Notes: generated by a model not told the origin, from the sequence alone. A DNA stretch of 64,000 bases from Paracoccaceae bacterium (GCA_029243395.1 JAQWSE010000002.1:248001-312000); one strand, 5' to 3'. Positions 34,336 through 43,589 are shown, counted from the stretch's first letter. Translations and numbers: made by a program.

Positions 34336-36357
34336 TTGCTTGTCACTGACTATTTTGGATATCAGAGACTTCGTAGTAGTATGCTAAAGACATCATCTAA
34401 AACACAGCAACAAAATATCTTAGACACTCTCAAGCTTGATCAAGCATTATTACTTGCAGATCAACGTATCCAGTTAGGGCTTATAGACCAAGCGAGAGAT
34501 ATATATGAAGACATACTAAAGATTTTTCCCAACAATGATAATGCTGTTTTAGGAATTGCCTCAATAAATGTGATGAGCTCTGACCGTGAGGAAAATTCTT
34601 TCATGAAAAATGCACAACGTATACTTGATTTATATGATGAAAGAAAATTGGATCAGGCTTTAACTGAGGCAAACAAACTACTCAAACTTTTCCCGGAACA
34701 GGCTGGTCTTTATAATATTCTTGGCGCTATTTATTCTGCTTTGCAGCAATTTTCCATAGCCATTACTAATTATAAGCATGCTGTCGAACTCAAACCTGAC
34801 TATGCAGAGGCTTTTAACAACATGGGTAATGCTCTGAAGTTAAATGGTGAATTAGACGAGGCCATCAAAAGCTACAAGGAGGCCACAAGAATTGAGGCCG
34901 ACTTTTCAGAGGCGTACTTTAATATGGGTAATGCTTTAAAAGAAAAGGGAGAATTAGATCTAGCCATCGAATCTTTTAAGAGAGCAGTAAAGATCAATCC
35001 CAACTATGCAAAAGCTTATAATAATTTGGGGAGCACTTTGCATGATAGGGGTGATTTTGATTTAGCCATAGATAGTTACCAACAGGCTCTGAAGATTGGA
35101 TCTACTAATGTTGAGATCTACAACAACATTGGTAATACATGTCTAGAAAAAGGTAACTTTGATTTAGCTACACAAAACTACCGTCGTGCTCTTGAGATAA
35201 ATCCTAACTGCGAGAAAACTTACAATAATATGGGTAATGCATTTCAAGCAAATGGGCAATTTGATTTAGCGACCCGGAGTTATGAGCAAGCTCTCAGCAT
35301 TAATCCTAGTTGTGCAAAAAGCCACAATAATTTGGGTGTAATTATGTTGGCAAAGGGTGAGTTTGACAAAGCCTTATTAAAATACCGCCAAGCACTAAAA
35401 CTTGACTCCAATTACCCTAATGCCCTTTTGAATTCAGCATATGTATATTTTTTGAAAGGTGATTTTAAAAAAGGATTTGAACTTTACGAATGGAGATATA
35501 AGCAGACGGAAAATTGTCCAACCAGAGAACCTCGTCGGAACTTAATTTGGGATAGAAAAGAAAATCTAAAAGACAAGCATTTCTACGTTTATGAAGAGGG
35601 GGGATTGGGTGATGTGATCCAATTTTGCCGTTATCTACCAGCTCTGGAAAAGAATGGAGCTCGAGTTACTTTTTCAGTTAGAGAAAGCCTTCACAAATTA
35701 ATTAGGACGATGAATTCTAATGTAATTTTGACTACACAAGAGCCAGAGGAAAATAGTATAGATTTTGAAGCACCACTCATGAGTCTACCCTATCTTTTAA
35801 AAACAAGATTTACCGATATGGCTCCAGCTCTTTCTTATCTTAATGCCAATGATAATCTTATAAAAAAATGGCAAAAGAAATTGAAGGGAAACAAATTTAA
35901 AATTGGAATCTGTTGGCAGGGAAGCAATAGAAAAATTGATCGCAATCGTTCTTTCCCAGTTTCTTTATTCAGGGACATTGCAAATATTCCTGATGTTGAG
36001 TTAATTAGCCTGCATCGAGGACATGGTGAGGAACAGCTCGCAAGTATTGATTTTCAGGTCACAACCTTGGGGCAAAATTTTGATAGAGGTAAAAGTAGTT
36101 TCTTGGATACGGCAGCTGTTATGAAGAATTGTGATTTGATTATTACTTCTGACACTTCCATAGCCCACTTAGCAGGTGCCTTAGGCCGTCCTACCTGGGT
36201 GATCTTAAAACACGTACCAGACTGGCGTTGGATGGAAAGTGGGTTTAATTGTCCATGGTATGAATCAGTTTTTTTATATAGACAAAAGGTATCAAATAAT
36301 TGGAATCTTGTTTTTGATGAAATCATGCAGGATCTGCAGTTGATGTTAATCAACTAG
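34336..36357 (+). CDS. TPR protein with glycosyltransferase-like C-terminal domain
   Basis: About 673 residues. Residues ~30-390 are tetratricopeptide repeats of 34 residues (pattern AYNNMGNALKEKGELDLAIESF...), roughly ten copies. The C-terminal ~270 residues (YEEGGLGDVIQFCRYLPAL, FKIGICWQGS, DLIITSDTSIAHLAGALGRPTWVIL) resemble the ADP-heptose/GT9- and GT41-like fold of nucleotide-sugar transferases common behind TPR arrays in marine bacteria. The donor and target are unknown. The start is uncertain: TTG at 34336 or ATG at 34381. A good terminator hairpin is well downstream. Confidence 0.82.
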   Translation: MLVTDYFGYQRLRSSMLKTSSKTQQQNILDTLKLDQALLLADQRIQLGLIDQARDIYEDILKIFPNNDNAVLGIASINVMSSDREENSFMKNAQRILDLYDERKLDQALTEANKLLKLFPEQAGLYNILGAIYSALQQFSIAITNYKHAVELKPDYAEAFNNMGNALKLNGELDEAIKSYKEATRIEADFSEAYFNMGNALKEKGELDLAIESFKRAVKINPNYAKAYNNLGSTLHDRGDFDLAIDSYQQALKIGSTNVEIYNNIGNTCLEKGNFDLATQNYRRALEINPNCEKTYNNMGNAFQANGQFDLATRSYEQALSINPSCAKSHNNLGVIMLAKGEFDKALLKYRQALKLDSNYPNALLNSAYVYFLKGDFKKGFELYEWRYKQTENCPTREPRRNLIWDRKENLKDKHFYVYEEGGLGDVIQFCRYLPALEKNGARVTFSVRESLHKLIRTMNSNVILTTQEPEENSIDFEAPLMSLPYLLKTRFTDMAPALSYLNANDNLIKKWQKKLKGNKFKIGICWQGSNRKIDRNRSFPVSLFRDIANIPDVELISLHRGHGEEQLASIDFQVTTLGQNFDRGKSSFLDTAAVMKNCDLIITSDTSIAHLAGALGRPTWVILKHVPDWRWMESGFNCPWYESVFLYRQKVSNNWNLVFDEIMQDLQLMLIN

Positions 36358-36684
36358 GAATAAGGTGATAGTTTATAGTGCTGACTTTCAGAGTGACGAA
36401 GTTACAACTTAGCGTGGATTGAGTGGTAATTGCTAGTTCATGCAGTTAAGAGATCCATTGCAAGCTTGGTTGAGTCACAAGGATTTTAAAGACCTGGAAG
36501 TTGGTTAGAAAAATGACATTAACCTGAAGAGTTTATGATATTAGACTTTCTTAAGGTGGGAACTTGAAACCATCCACTATTTGACATCTGCTTTTAGCTC
36601 GCGTTATCAATGAGTTTCTAGAGGTACAAAAGGGTAAAAGGGTAAACCATAAATCCGCTGGCTTCCAAATTTATTATGGAGCTT
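36358..36684. other. Intergenic, no gene seen
   Basis: About 330 bases between the TPR gene and its distant terminator hairpin, with stops in all frames. No feature recognised. Confidence 0.5.
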
Positions 36685-36722
36685 AACCCTCTCATAAAAA
36701 CCTTGTGAGAGGGTTCTTTTTA
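36685..36722 (+). terminator. Rho-independent terminator before tRNA-Arg
   Basis: Perfect 10-bp stem AACCCTCTCA / TGAGAGGGTT with an 11-base loop, followed by CTTTTTAT. It would insulate the tRNA gene from upstream transcription. Confidence 0.8.
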
Positions 36723-36807
36723 TATTAAACCGATCATATTCCTTGAATTCATAACAAGGTTTAGAACCTCGTTAAACGTGGTACTAACGAATGTCTTGGT
36801 GTCGCAT

Positions 36808-36884
36808 GGTCGCGTAGCTCAGCTGGATAGAGCAACTGACTTCTAATCAGTAGGTCGCAGGTTCGAATCCTGCCGCGATCACCA
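36808..36884 (+). tRNA. tRNA-Arg (anticodon TCT)
   Basis: A complete 77-base cloverleaf with encoded CCA: acceptor GGTCGCG/CGCGATC, anticodon stem ACTGA/TCAGT around the loop CTTCTAA, and a T-arm containing GTTCGAATC. The anticodon TCT reads AGA. A partial inverted copy lies at 37421-37458. Confidence 0.95.
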
Positions 36885-36952
36885 AGAAAAACAATACCTG
36901 AACTAGTATATGGTTATAATAACTAGAGATTTTGCGCCCAAAAGGTTTCCAC

Positions 36953-37159
36953 TTAGGTTTCACCGTTAGCGTGATCAGGCCCTATTTGTGTGCTCATAGA
37001 CGCCTCAGAACCATCGTCGTATCTAAACTTGTAACTGTGTGGTTCCATCCCAATGGAGTAGTACTTTTCTAGCTGACAGGGGACTGCCCAAGGTCCATGA
37101 ACCACGGTTCTGGGGTTACTGAGTCGGATGGGAATGAATGATAGAGTGCTTGGATTCAA
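36953..37159 (-). other. G+C-rich ORF-like segment, possible gene remnant
   Basis: Open frame of 68 codons on the minus strand in a patch of about 53% G+C (36961-37020). The frame (…LEKYYSIGMEPHSYKFRYDD…) reads like real protein but no family is recognised and no Shine-Dalgarno is present. It may be debris of a foreign gene sitting between the tRNA and the TRAP remnant. Confidence 0.3.
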
Positions 37160-37295
37160 AGCTGTGGTACCAGATATGAGTATCAGCGACGTTTACAAGT
37201 CTACGTGGCCATTTGTGATCCTGTTTCTAATCGGTATTGCGGTCATCATTGCTGTTCCCGGCATTGCAATCTGGCTACCTAATCTGGTCGGATAA
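37152..37295 (+). pseudogene. C-terminal remnant of a TRAP transporter large permease (DctM-like)
   Basis: The frame ending at the TAA 37293-37295 reads GFKAVVPDMSISDVYKSTW then a hydrophobic helix and IAIWLPNLVG, the usual extreme C-terminus of DctM subunits (VP..DIYRGV.PF...IG....PGIA.WLP). No upstream body of the gene exists here; only ~45 codons survive. G+C is near 48%, above the surroundings, suggesting acquisition from another source followed by deletion. Confidence 0.6.
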
Positions 37296-37420
37296 ACAAC
37301 AGCTTTAAGTGGAAATTTTATAAGAGGCTGGGCGTTATTTTTCAGCAGCTTTACCGTAAAATGTGGTTCATAAGTCCTTGTAATACTCAATTGTTTTCAA
37401 GTGATTCTGTGGAAAAGTCT

Positions 37421-37458
37421 ATTAGAAGTCAGTTGCTCTATCCAGTTGGGCTACGGGG
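37421..37458 (-). other. 5' half of a tRNA-Arg-like gene (orphan fragment)
   Basis: On the minus strand this matches the 5' half of the tRNA-Arg at 36808 from the acceptor end to the anticodon loop: 25 bases ending CTTCTAAT are identical and only about two differences occur further 5'. It stops at the anticodon loop; the D-arm is intact but the T-arm and 3' acceptor are missing. It lies directly beyond the NDUFS4-like gene's stop codon. Confidence 0.75.
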
Positions 37459-37465
37459 TCTTAAA

Positions 37466-37777
37466 TTAATGAGTCCACGGTATTTTCTTTTCGAATTTAA
37501 AATTATCACCGTAACCATTCTCCCTCACAATATGCTTTCTTGCATTAGATTTCTGCACTATGAATGGTATACTGTTGTCTTTTGCAAATTTAATGGCCGC
37601 CTGCTCACTAGGAAACCGTATTTGAATTTGCCCTTTGGTTTCTTTGGTGCCTGTCCAACCCATTAAGGGATCAATGGTTTTAGCCAAGCTGTGCTCCAAT
37701 TCCATTACCCATGACTTAGTTTGTGCCATCCCAGATTGCATAGCAGATTTAGAGGGTTTAAATATTCTAGCTACCAT
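37466..37777 (-). CDS. Complex I accessory subunit, NDUFS4/ETC_C1 type
   Basis: A 103-residue protein starting MVARIFKPSKSAMQSGMAQTK and ending in the EKKIPWTH-type tail typical of the alphaproteobacterial/mitochondrial NADH dehydrogenase accessory subunit NDUFS4-like (ETC_C1). The central DPLMGWTGTKETKGQIQIRFPS and the YGDNF segment near the end are conserved. It would sit on the peripheral arm of respiratory complex I. The main nuo genes are not in this window. Start ATG at 37777. Confidence 0.88.
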   Translation of the reverse strand: MVARIFKPSKSAMQSGMAQTKSWVMELEHSLAKTIDPLMGWTGTKETKGQIQIRFPSEQAAIKFAKDNSIPFIVQKSNARKHIVRENGYGDNFKFEKKIPWTH

Positions 37778-38002
37778 AAGAACTTTCTATATTTTTCGAG
37801 TAGGAGTATAAAATACTCACATTTTAATGATCATGTTACAATCCTATTTTTTAACAACAAAAATAGAATTTGCAATAGTAGTGTATAGGTGTTGTTTTAA
37901 CCTGATTGTGTCTTTATAAGTATAAGAATTTTAAAAACAATTTTTTTTTATAATTTTTTATAATACTTTTAGAATGTTGAGTTCATTAGAGAAAATGTCA
38001 GA

Positions 38003-39127
38003 GTGAAGAAAAAGAAATTAGAGACTAGTAAGAGTTTTAACCTAAGATCCAATTTTTTACCCTCTGGAGATCAACCTAAGGCTATTGACAGTCTGGTTTC
38101 CGGGCTTCAGCAATCAGAGCGAAATCAGGTCTTATTAGGTGCTACTGGCACCGGTAAAACTTTTACCATGGCTCACATTATTGAAAGAACTCAGAGGCCA
38201 GCCCTTATTTTGGCGCCCAACAAAACACTTGCAGCACAATTATATGGAGAATTCAAAACATTTTTCCCCGATAATGCTGTAGAGTATTTTGTTTCATTTT
38301 ATGATTATTATCAACCGGAGGCCTATGTTCCAAGATCTGACACCTATATTGAAAAAGATGCTCAAATAAATGAACAAATTGATAGAATGCGCCATTCTGC
38401 AACCAGAGCACTTTTAGAGCGTGACGATGTTATCATTGTGGCATCTGTTTCCTGCATTTATGGTATTGGTTCAGTCGAGACTTATAGCGCGATGACACAA
38501 GAACTCAAAGCTAATAGTACTTATGATCTGCGAACTATAATTCAAACTTTAGTAGTCCAACAGTATCGTCGAAATGATCAAGCTTTCAAGCGGGGAACAT
38601 TTCGTGTTAGAGGTGATGCCTTAGAAATATGGCCTGCACATTTAGAAAATCGGGCGTGGCGTCTTTCATTTTTTGGTGAAGAATTAGAGAAATTGGATGA
38701 ATTTGATCCCTTGACCGGTGAAAAAAGTAGTTCCCTTGGAGCTATTAAGATTTATGCAAATTCTCACTATGTAACTCCGAAGCCCACTATTAAGCAGGCA
38801 ATTAAGAATATTAAAGTAGATTTAGCGAAAAGGTTACGGGAACTCACTGCAAATGAAATGCTACTTGAGGCTCAGAGACTAGAGCAGAGAACAAATTTTG
38901 ATCTGGAGATGATGGAGGCTACAGGGGCGTGTAGTGGTATAGAGAATTATTCTCGCTATTTAACTGGAAGAAAACCGGGCGAGCCTCCTCCAACTTTATT
39001 TGAATATATACCTGAAAATGCAATTGTTTTTGCAGATGAGAGTCATGTAGCAATTCCTCAGTTAGGAGGAATGTTTAGAGGAGACCATCGTAGAAAAACG
39101 ACTCTTTCGGACCATGGTTTCCGATAA
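38003..39127 (+). CDS. uvrB: UvrB, N-terminal part (gene cut by in-frame TAA)
   Basis: The first 374 residues of excinuclease subunit UvrB, which loads damage from UvrA for UvrC incision. Walker A GATGTGKTFTM, the beta-hairpin VSFYDYYQPEAYVPR, SVSCIYGIG and the DESH box are all normal. The sequence ends GFR, then TAA at 39125-39127, then P-S-C-M-D-N-R-P in the same frame. Most UvrB proteins read GFRLPS..DNRPL here, so the TAA stands where a Leu codon (TTA) is expected, a one-base change. Start GTG at 38003. Alone, this half lacks helicase motifs IV-VI and the UvrC-binding domain. Confidence 0.93.
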   Translation: MKKKKLETSKSFNLRSNFLPSGDQPKAIDSLVSGLQQSERNQVLLGATGTGKTFTMAHIIERTQRPALILAPNKTLAAQLYGEFKTFFPDNAVEYFVSFYDYYQPEAYVPRSDTYIEKDAQINEQIDRMRHSATRALLERDDVIIVASVSCIYGIGSVETYSAMTQELKANSTYDLRTIIQTLVVQQYRRNDQAFKRGTFRVRGDALEIWPAHLENRAWRLSFFGEELEKLDEFDPLTGEKSSSLGAIKIYANSHYVTPKPTIKQAIKNIKVDLAKRLRELTANEMLLEAQRLEQRTNFDLEMMEATGACSGIENYSRYLTGRKPGEPPPTLFEYIPENAIVFADESHVAIPQLGGMFRGDHRRKTTLSDHGFR

Positions 39128-39136
39128 CCTTCTTGC

Positions 39137-40141
39137 ATGGATAACCGTCCTTTAAAATTTGAAGAAAGGGATGCTATGAGGCCACAATCTATTTTTGTTT
39201 CAGCTACACCTGGCCAATGGGAGATGTCAGAAGCACAGGGAGTATTTGTAGAACAGATCATTAGACCAACTGGTCTAATTGATCCATTAGTAGAGATAAG
39301 GCCAGTAGGTGCCCAGGTGGATGATTTGCTCCATGAGGTGAGATTAGCTTCTAACAAGAATTTGAGAACCCTTTGTACTGTTTTGACAAAAAGAATGGCA
39401 GAAGATTTAACAGATTTCTTACATGAAAAAGGTATCAGGGTTCGTTATTTGCATTCTGACATTGATACTTTGGAACGAATTGAAATTTTAAGAGATTTAC
39501 GCGTTGGGACTTTTGACGTTCTTGTTGGTATTAATCTTTTGCGAGAAGGTTTGGATATACCTGAATGTGGATTAGTTGCTATTCTTGATGCAGACAAAGA
39601 GGGATTCTTAAGGTCGCAAACTTCATTAATCCAAACAATTGGACGTGCAGCTAGAAATGTTGATGGTAAGGTAATCATGTACGCCGACAAAATTACAGGG
39701 AGCATTAAAAGAGCATTAGAAGAGACTGAGCGTCGAAGGAAAAAACAAACAGAATACAATAAAGAGAAAGGTATAACACCCGAAAGTATTAGAAAAAATG
39801 TGGCAGATGTTCTTGAGGGAATTTATGGCGGGTCAGTTGATATGGAAAGAGTCACTGCTAATCTAGAAAAACCTGCCAAGTTAGGAAATAATTTGCAGTC
39901 TCATTTAAAAAATCTGAGAAAAGAAATGTTTTTGGCAGCTGAAAACTTAGAGTTTGAACAAGCTGCAAGCCTGCGAGATGAAATAAATCGATTGGAGAAA
40001 GCAGAGCTCGCTATAGGTGAAAAACCACTGATCAGACAATCTGAATTAAATCAGAAAAGTAATATTCAGAAAGTAAGTGGAAGGTCAAAAGGAGGTTTGG
40101 CCGGAACCCGTACTTTAAGGAGCAAAGCTAGAATGCTGTAG
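39137..40141 (+). CDS. uvrB: UvrB, C-terminal part (same frame after TAA)
   Basis: The remaining 334 residues, in the same reading frame as the preceding entry: helicase motifs IV-VI ([30 protein letters not shown]) and a C-terminal UVR domain ([31 protein letters not shown]-type helices) that contacts UvrC. The ATG at 39137 has no Shine-Dalgarno, so independent translation is doubtful. All conserved residues are intact, so the disruption is recent, erroneous or translated through. Combined length (712 codons) is normal. Confidence 0.93.
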   Translation: MDNRPLKFEERDAMRPQSIFVSATPGQWEMSEAQGVFVEQIIRPTGLIDPLVEIRPVGAQVDDLLHEVRLASNKNLRTLCTVLTKRMAEDLTDFLHEKGIRVRYLHSDIDTLERIEILRDLRVGTFDVLVGINLLREGLDIPECGLVAILDADKEGFLRSQTSLIQTIGRAARNVDGKVIMYADKITGSIKRALEETERRRKKQTEYNKEKGITPESIRKNVADVLEGIYGGSVDMERVTANLEKPAKLGNNLQSHLKNLRKEMFLAAENLEFEQAASLRDEINRLEKAELAIGEKPLIRQSELNQKSNIQKVSGRSKGGLAGTRTLRSKARML

Positions 40142-40149
40142 GTGAGACC

Positions 40150-40171
40150 CTGAGAGTTTGTAAACTATCAG
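40150..40171. terminator. Possible bidirectional terminator hairpin
   Basis: Inverted repeat CTGA-AGTTT / AAACT-TCAG with one unpaired base on each side and a two-base loop, placed just after the uvrB stop and at the end of the convergent DUF4864 gene. No T-run follows, so this is weak. Confidence 0.35.
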
Positions 40172-40650
40172 GCCCCAGAGATTGATGACTGAACTGGGAA
40201 AACGCCATTGATAAGCCATTTATCAGGAGAGTATTTTTTTAGTTCGTAATCAAAAACAAATATTCGTTCTTGTGAGTCAACAAAGAGTACTCTTTGTATT
40301 AAAGAACCATTAAACAAATTAAAATCAAGAAATTTATAGTCTTTAGGTGCCCAAATCATAGGATATCCAGATCGAACCATTTTTCCAAAGATTTCAGCAT
40401 TTGCAAATTTGGATTTAATAAAAGGAGATGCAAAAGCATAAGCAGCATTTATATCCAATTTTTGGAATGCACCTATTTGCGATGAAATAACCTTATGTGC
40501 TTTTGCTTCAAGGGTAATTAAATCAGCTTTTTCTGACGTTTTGGTTGGTAATTCGGCTAGACCAAGATTGATTGAAGTAATGGCAACAATAGCCACTGAT
40601 AGTGTCAACAATTTCAGCAATTTATTTAGTTTTCTATTGTATGGCACCAA
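40168..40650 (-). CDS. DUF4864-family exported protein
   Basis: A 160-residue protein with an N-terminal signal peptide or anchor (LLKLLTLSVAIVAITSINLGLA) and a DUF4864 core: VISSQIGAFQKLDINAAYAFASPFIKSKF and FGKMVRSGYPMIWAPKDYKFLD. The fold is a cystatin/NTF2-like one of unknown function, common in alphaproteobacteria. It converges with uvrB. Confidence 0.85.
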   Translation of the reverse strand: MVPYNRKLNKLLKLLTLSVAIVAITSINLGLAELPTKTSEKADLITLEAKAHKVISSQIGAFQKLDINAAYAFASPFIKSKFANAEIFGKMVRSGYPMIWAPKDYKFLDFNLFNGSLIQRVLFVDSQERIFVFDYELKKYSPDKWLINGVFPVQSSISGA

Positions 40651-40784
40651 TTCATTACCTATTTTCGGAGGGATATTACTTAAAGGTTTTGTGCTTAAAC
40701 CCCAGATACTACAAAGATCCCCAGTCTGGAAAAGTAAATATTCACATGCATTATTACCATATATTTACTTATTATTTAAGGGAA

Positions 40785-42374
40785 TTAAAGACCAATTTTA
40801 TCAGCAATGAGATTTCTGGTTTCTTCAATCCCATATAAAGAAATAAAACCACCTAGACGTGGACCAGTTTTCGTTCCTAATAGAATTTCATAAATTGCTG
40901 TGAACCAATCTTTCAGTTGTTCAAAATTGTTTTCTTTGCCAACGGCATACACTAAAGATTGTAGCTCATCTCTTTCTGTGGAATTACTTATTTTTTCTAA
41001 CCTTTCATGAAGATCAATCAATGCTCGTCTTTCCTTCTCGTTAGCAGCTCGGAATTTTTTCTTTGGTTTCACGAAGTCCTTATAGTAACGCACTGCGTAT
41101 TTCACTGCTTTATCGAGTCCTGGATGTTCATTCCTTTTTATATTAGGCGCATAGCGATTAATGAACCCCCACAAGGTTGTTTCCTCTTCTGAACCACAGG
41201 CAGAAACAAGATTCAAAAGCATTGAAAAAGAAACAACCATATCAGATTTTGGAGGTGACCCTGAGTGCACATGCCATACTGGGTTATGTAACCTTTCGAT
41301 ATCACTTTGTGTCTGATATTTTTCCAGGTTTTGGTGATATTCATCCATCATTTTCGGTATGACATCAAAGAATAATCTTTTTGCGGTTTTTGGTTTTTGA
41401 AACATGAAATAGCTCAAAGATTCTTGACCAGCGTAACGTAACCAGTCCTCTATAGACAAACCATTACCTTTGGATTTTGAAATTTTCTGACCATGCTCAT
41501 CTAAAAAGAGTTCATAGTTAAGGAGTTCTGGTGGGTTCGCTCCCATAATTTTACAAATTCTCGATGCCAACTCAGCTGATGGTATTAAATCTTTCCCAAA
41601 CATTTCATAATCGACCCCCAATACAAACCATCGCATTGCCCAGTCAGGTTTCCATTGTAATTTTACATTTCCAGCCTTCACGGAAAGTTCAACGATTTCT
41701 CCATCGGGTTCTTTGTAGGTTATAGTTCCAGAGGATTTGTCAATGTGATCAATAGGAACTTGCAGTACTTTACCGCTTTTGGGACTAATTGGCAGAAACA
41801 GTGAATAAGTTTGCCTTCTTTCTGATCTTAAAGAAGGAAGCATGACATCCATGATTTTTTCATAATTTTCCAGAACGACCATTAAGGCATGGTCAAACAT
41901 TCCTCCCTGATATTTTGTGGTGGCAGATTCGAATTCATAATCAAATTTATATTGGTCTAGAAATTCTCGTAACTTAGCATTATTGTGATCACCAAAGCTT
42001 TTATATTTACCAAAAGGATCTCTTACGCAGGTTAATGGCAGATCTAGATCTTCCATTAAATTTTCAGCATTAGGAATATTTGTTGGAACTTTTCTTAGCC
42101 CATCCATATCATCAGAGAAGCATATTAATTTTGTTGGAATATCACTTAAATGCTCGAATGCTTTTTTTACCATAGTAGTCCGCACTACTTCTCCAAAAGT
42201 CCCAATATGTGGCAGCCCAGATGGACCATAACCAGTCTGGAAAGCAACAAATCCTTTTTCAGGAGGATTACCATTAAGAAAACGCTTTAAGACTCGCTTT
42301 GCCTCAGTGAAAGGCCATGAATCGGTATTGTTCAAGATGTCTTGATCAAAACTTCGGTAGTTTTTTTTTGCCAT
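40785..42374 (-). CDS. lysK: Lysyl-tRNA synthetase, class I
   Basis: A 529-residue class I LysRS. The HIGH motif appears as PSGLPHIGTFGE and the KMSKS motif as KISKSKGNG, separated by about 240 residues. Class I LysRS is the common form in alphaproteobacteria and archaea, replacing class II LysS. Start ATG at 42374. It is divergent from the TerB-like gene. Confidence 0.96.
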   Translation of the reverse strand: MAKKNYRSFDQDILNNTDSWPFTEAKRVLKRFLNGNPPEKGFVAFQTGYGPSGLPHIGTFGEVVRTTMVKKAFEHLSDIPTKLICFSDDMDGLRKVPTNIPNAENLMEDLDLPLTCVRDPFGKYKSFGDHNNAKLREFLDQYKFDYEFESATTKYQGGMFDHALMVVLENYEKIMDVMLPSLRSERRQTYSLFLPISPKSGKVLQVPIDHIDKSSGTITYKEPDGEIVELSVKAGNVKLQWKPDWAMRWFVLGVDYEMFGKDLIPSAELASRICKIMGANPPELLNYELFLDEHGQKISKSKGNGLSIEDWLRYAGQESLSYFMFQKPKTAKRLFFDVIPKMMDEYHQNLEKYQTQSDIERLHNPVWHVHSGSPPKSDMVVSFSMLLNLVSACGSEEETTLWGFINRYAPNIKRNEHPGLDKAVKYAVRYYKDFVKPKKKFRAANEKERRALIDLHERLEKISNSTERDELQSLVYAVGKENNFEQLKDWFTAIYEILLGTKTGPRLGGFISLYGIEETRNLIADKIGL

Positions 42375-42509
42375 AGTTATGTTCTAAATTCAGTTTTTAT
42401 GATTCTTCTGACTTGTATTATTGTTTGGTAGATTTACGTACCTATAAACTAGGATTTCTAATGTCGTCAAATCAAAAACATTATGCTACCTTGTTATAAG
42501 GAGGGTCTA

Positions 42510-42944
42510 ATGGTTAAGAATATTGATGGTACCCCATTAATGACAGGGCAGGATGCCTTAGTTGCGATAATGATAGCTGGTGGAGCATCTGATGAAAATA
42601 TATCAAATCGGGAATTAGTATCTATAAGTCGTATAGTGGACCATCTTCCCATCTTTAAGAACTATGATCCAGAAAAGATCAAAATCATTGCTGAAACAGT
42701 TTTCGATTTATTTGAAGAGGAAGATGGTTTAGATGCCTTATTTGGTTTGATAAAAGCAGCTTTACCAGAAAAACTATATGAAACAGCCTACGCCTTGGCT
42801 TGTGATGTTGCTGCATCAGATGGGAAACTACCTGAAGTACAATTACGCTTTTTGGAAGAAATTAGGCATGAACTCAATATTGATCGCTTGCATGGAGCAG
42901 CAATTGAAAGAGGAGCTAGGGCAAGACATATGTTGTTAGAATGA
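42510..42944 (+). CDS. TerB-family (tellurite-resistance-like) protein
   Basis: A 144-residue helical TerB-domain protein: MTGQDALVAIMIAGGASDENISNRELVSI and YETAYALACDVAASDGKLPEVQLRFLEEI are the two acidic-helix halves (D...E.S..E metal-like pattern). TerB proteins occur at the membrane in stress and phage-defence clusters; alone, function is unknown. The ATG at 42510 has AGGAGGG four bases before it, which decides it over an ATG at 42483. Confidence 0.85.
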   Translation: MVKNIDGTPLMTGQDALVAIMIAGGASDENISNRELVSISRIVDHLPIFKNYDPEKIKIIAETVFDLFEEEDGLDALFGLIKAALPEKLYETAYALACDVAASDGKLPEVQLRFLEEIRHELNIDRLHGAAIERGARARHMLLE

Positions 42945-42992
42945 TGAACTGAAAGTCATTTTACAACATGTAAAGTATAAGCGATGAAGATA

Positions 42993-43589
42993 TTAAGGCC
43001 ACACTCCTTTTGCCCGAAGTTCTGTAGAGGATACGTTTCTCATTGGACCGATGAGTAAAGTCCATACAGGTGGGGTAAGTGTAGAAAGCTTAAATGCTTG
43101 ATCTGGGGGGATTCTGAATCGTCTATAGCGAGTTGCGGCGGGAGATAATCCAGCTTTGATTTGTTCGCCTGGTCTAGCAAGAACTCCGATAGGAACGTTC
43201 TTGACTATCCAATTCCATTTGTCCCAGTGATGAAAATTTACTAGATTGTCTGCTCCCATCAGCCACACAAATCTTACTTGTGGATAAATACGCTGAAGTT
43301 TATAAATTGTTTCGGCTGTGAATCGTGATCCTAAGCTGCTCTCAATATTTGTTATTGTAACGGCGGGGTGTTTCATTATTTTTTTGCATGCTTTAAACCT
43401 TTTGGAAATCTTTTCAGGTTCCCAATCCTTCAAAGGATTACCGGGGCTTACCAACCACCAGATTCTTGATAAGTTGAAGGCTTTAATGGCTTGTTTAGTT
43501 ATATGAACATGACCTTCATGCGGGGGGTCAAAGGAACCGCCTAATAAGCCGATTGTTAAGCCTGGTACTCCTAATGGGTGAACTACCAA
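42993..43589 (-). CDS. nadD: Nicotinate-nucleotide adenylyltransferase
   Basis: A ~198-residue nucleotidyltransferase making NaAD from nicotinate mononucleotide. IGLLGGSFDPPHEGHVHI is the GxFDPxHxGH motif, followed by WWLVSPGNPLK and the C-terminal NVSSTELRAK (ISST-type) motif. The TTG at 43589 is chosen because AGGAG lies seven bases before it; a longer frame reaches 43676 but adds 29 non-conserved residues. NAD+ synthase (nadE) is 3 kb away, so both last steps of NAD synthesis are in this region. Confidence 0.92.
   Translation of the reverse strand: MVVHPLGVPGLTIGLLGGSFDPPHEGHVHITKQAIKAFNLSRIWWLVSPGNPLKDWEPEKISKRFKACKKIMKHPAVTITNIESSLGSRFTAETIYKLQRIYPQVRFVWLMGADNLVNFHHWDKWNWIVKNVPIGVLARPGEQIKAGLSPAATRYRRFRIPPDQAFKLSTLTPPVWTLLIGPMRNVSSTELRAKGVWP

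Noticed and set aside
36808-37458. Direct-repeat attL/attR pair from the tRNA-Arg
   Set aside because: The fragment is inverted relative to the intact tRNA and holds the 5' half, so it is not a simple integration repeat.
37400-37470. Group I intron interrupting tRNA-Arg at the anticodon
   Set aside because: The break is in the right place but no 3' exon or intron core is found downstream on the minus strand.
39125-39127. Stop-codon reassignment (TAA as sense) explaining uvrB
   Set aside because: Many genes in the window end properly at TAA and none of the others reads through it.
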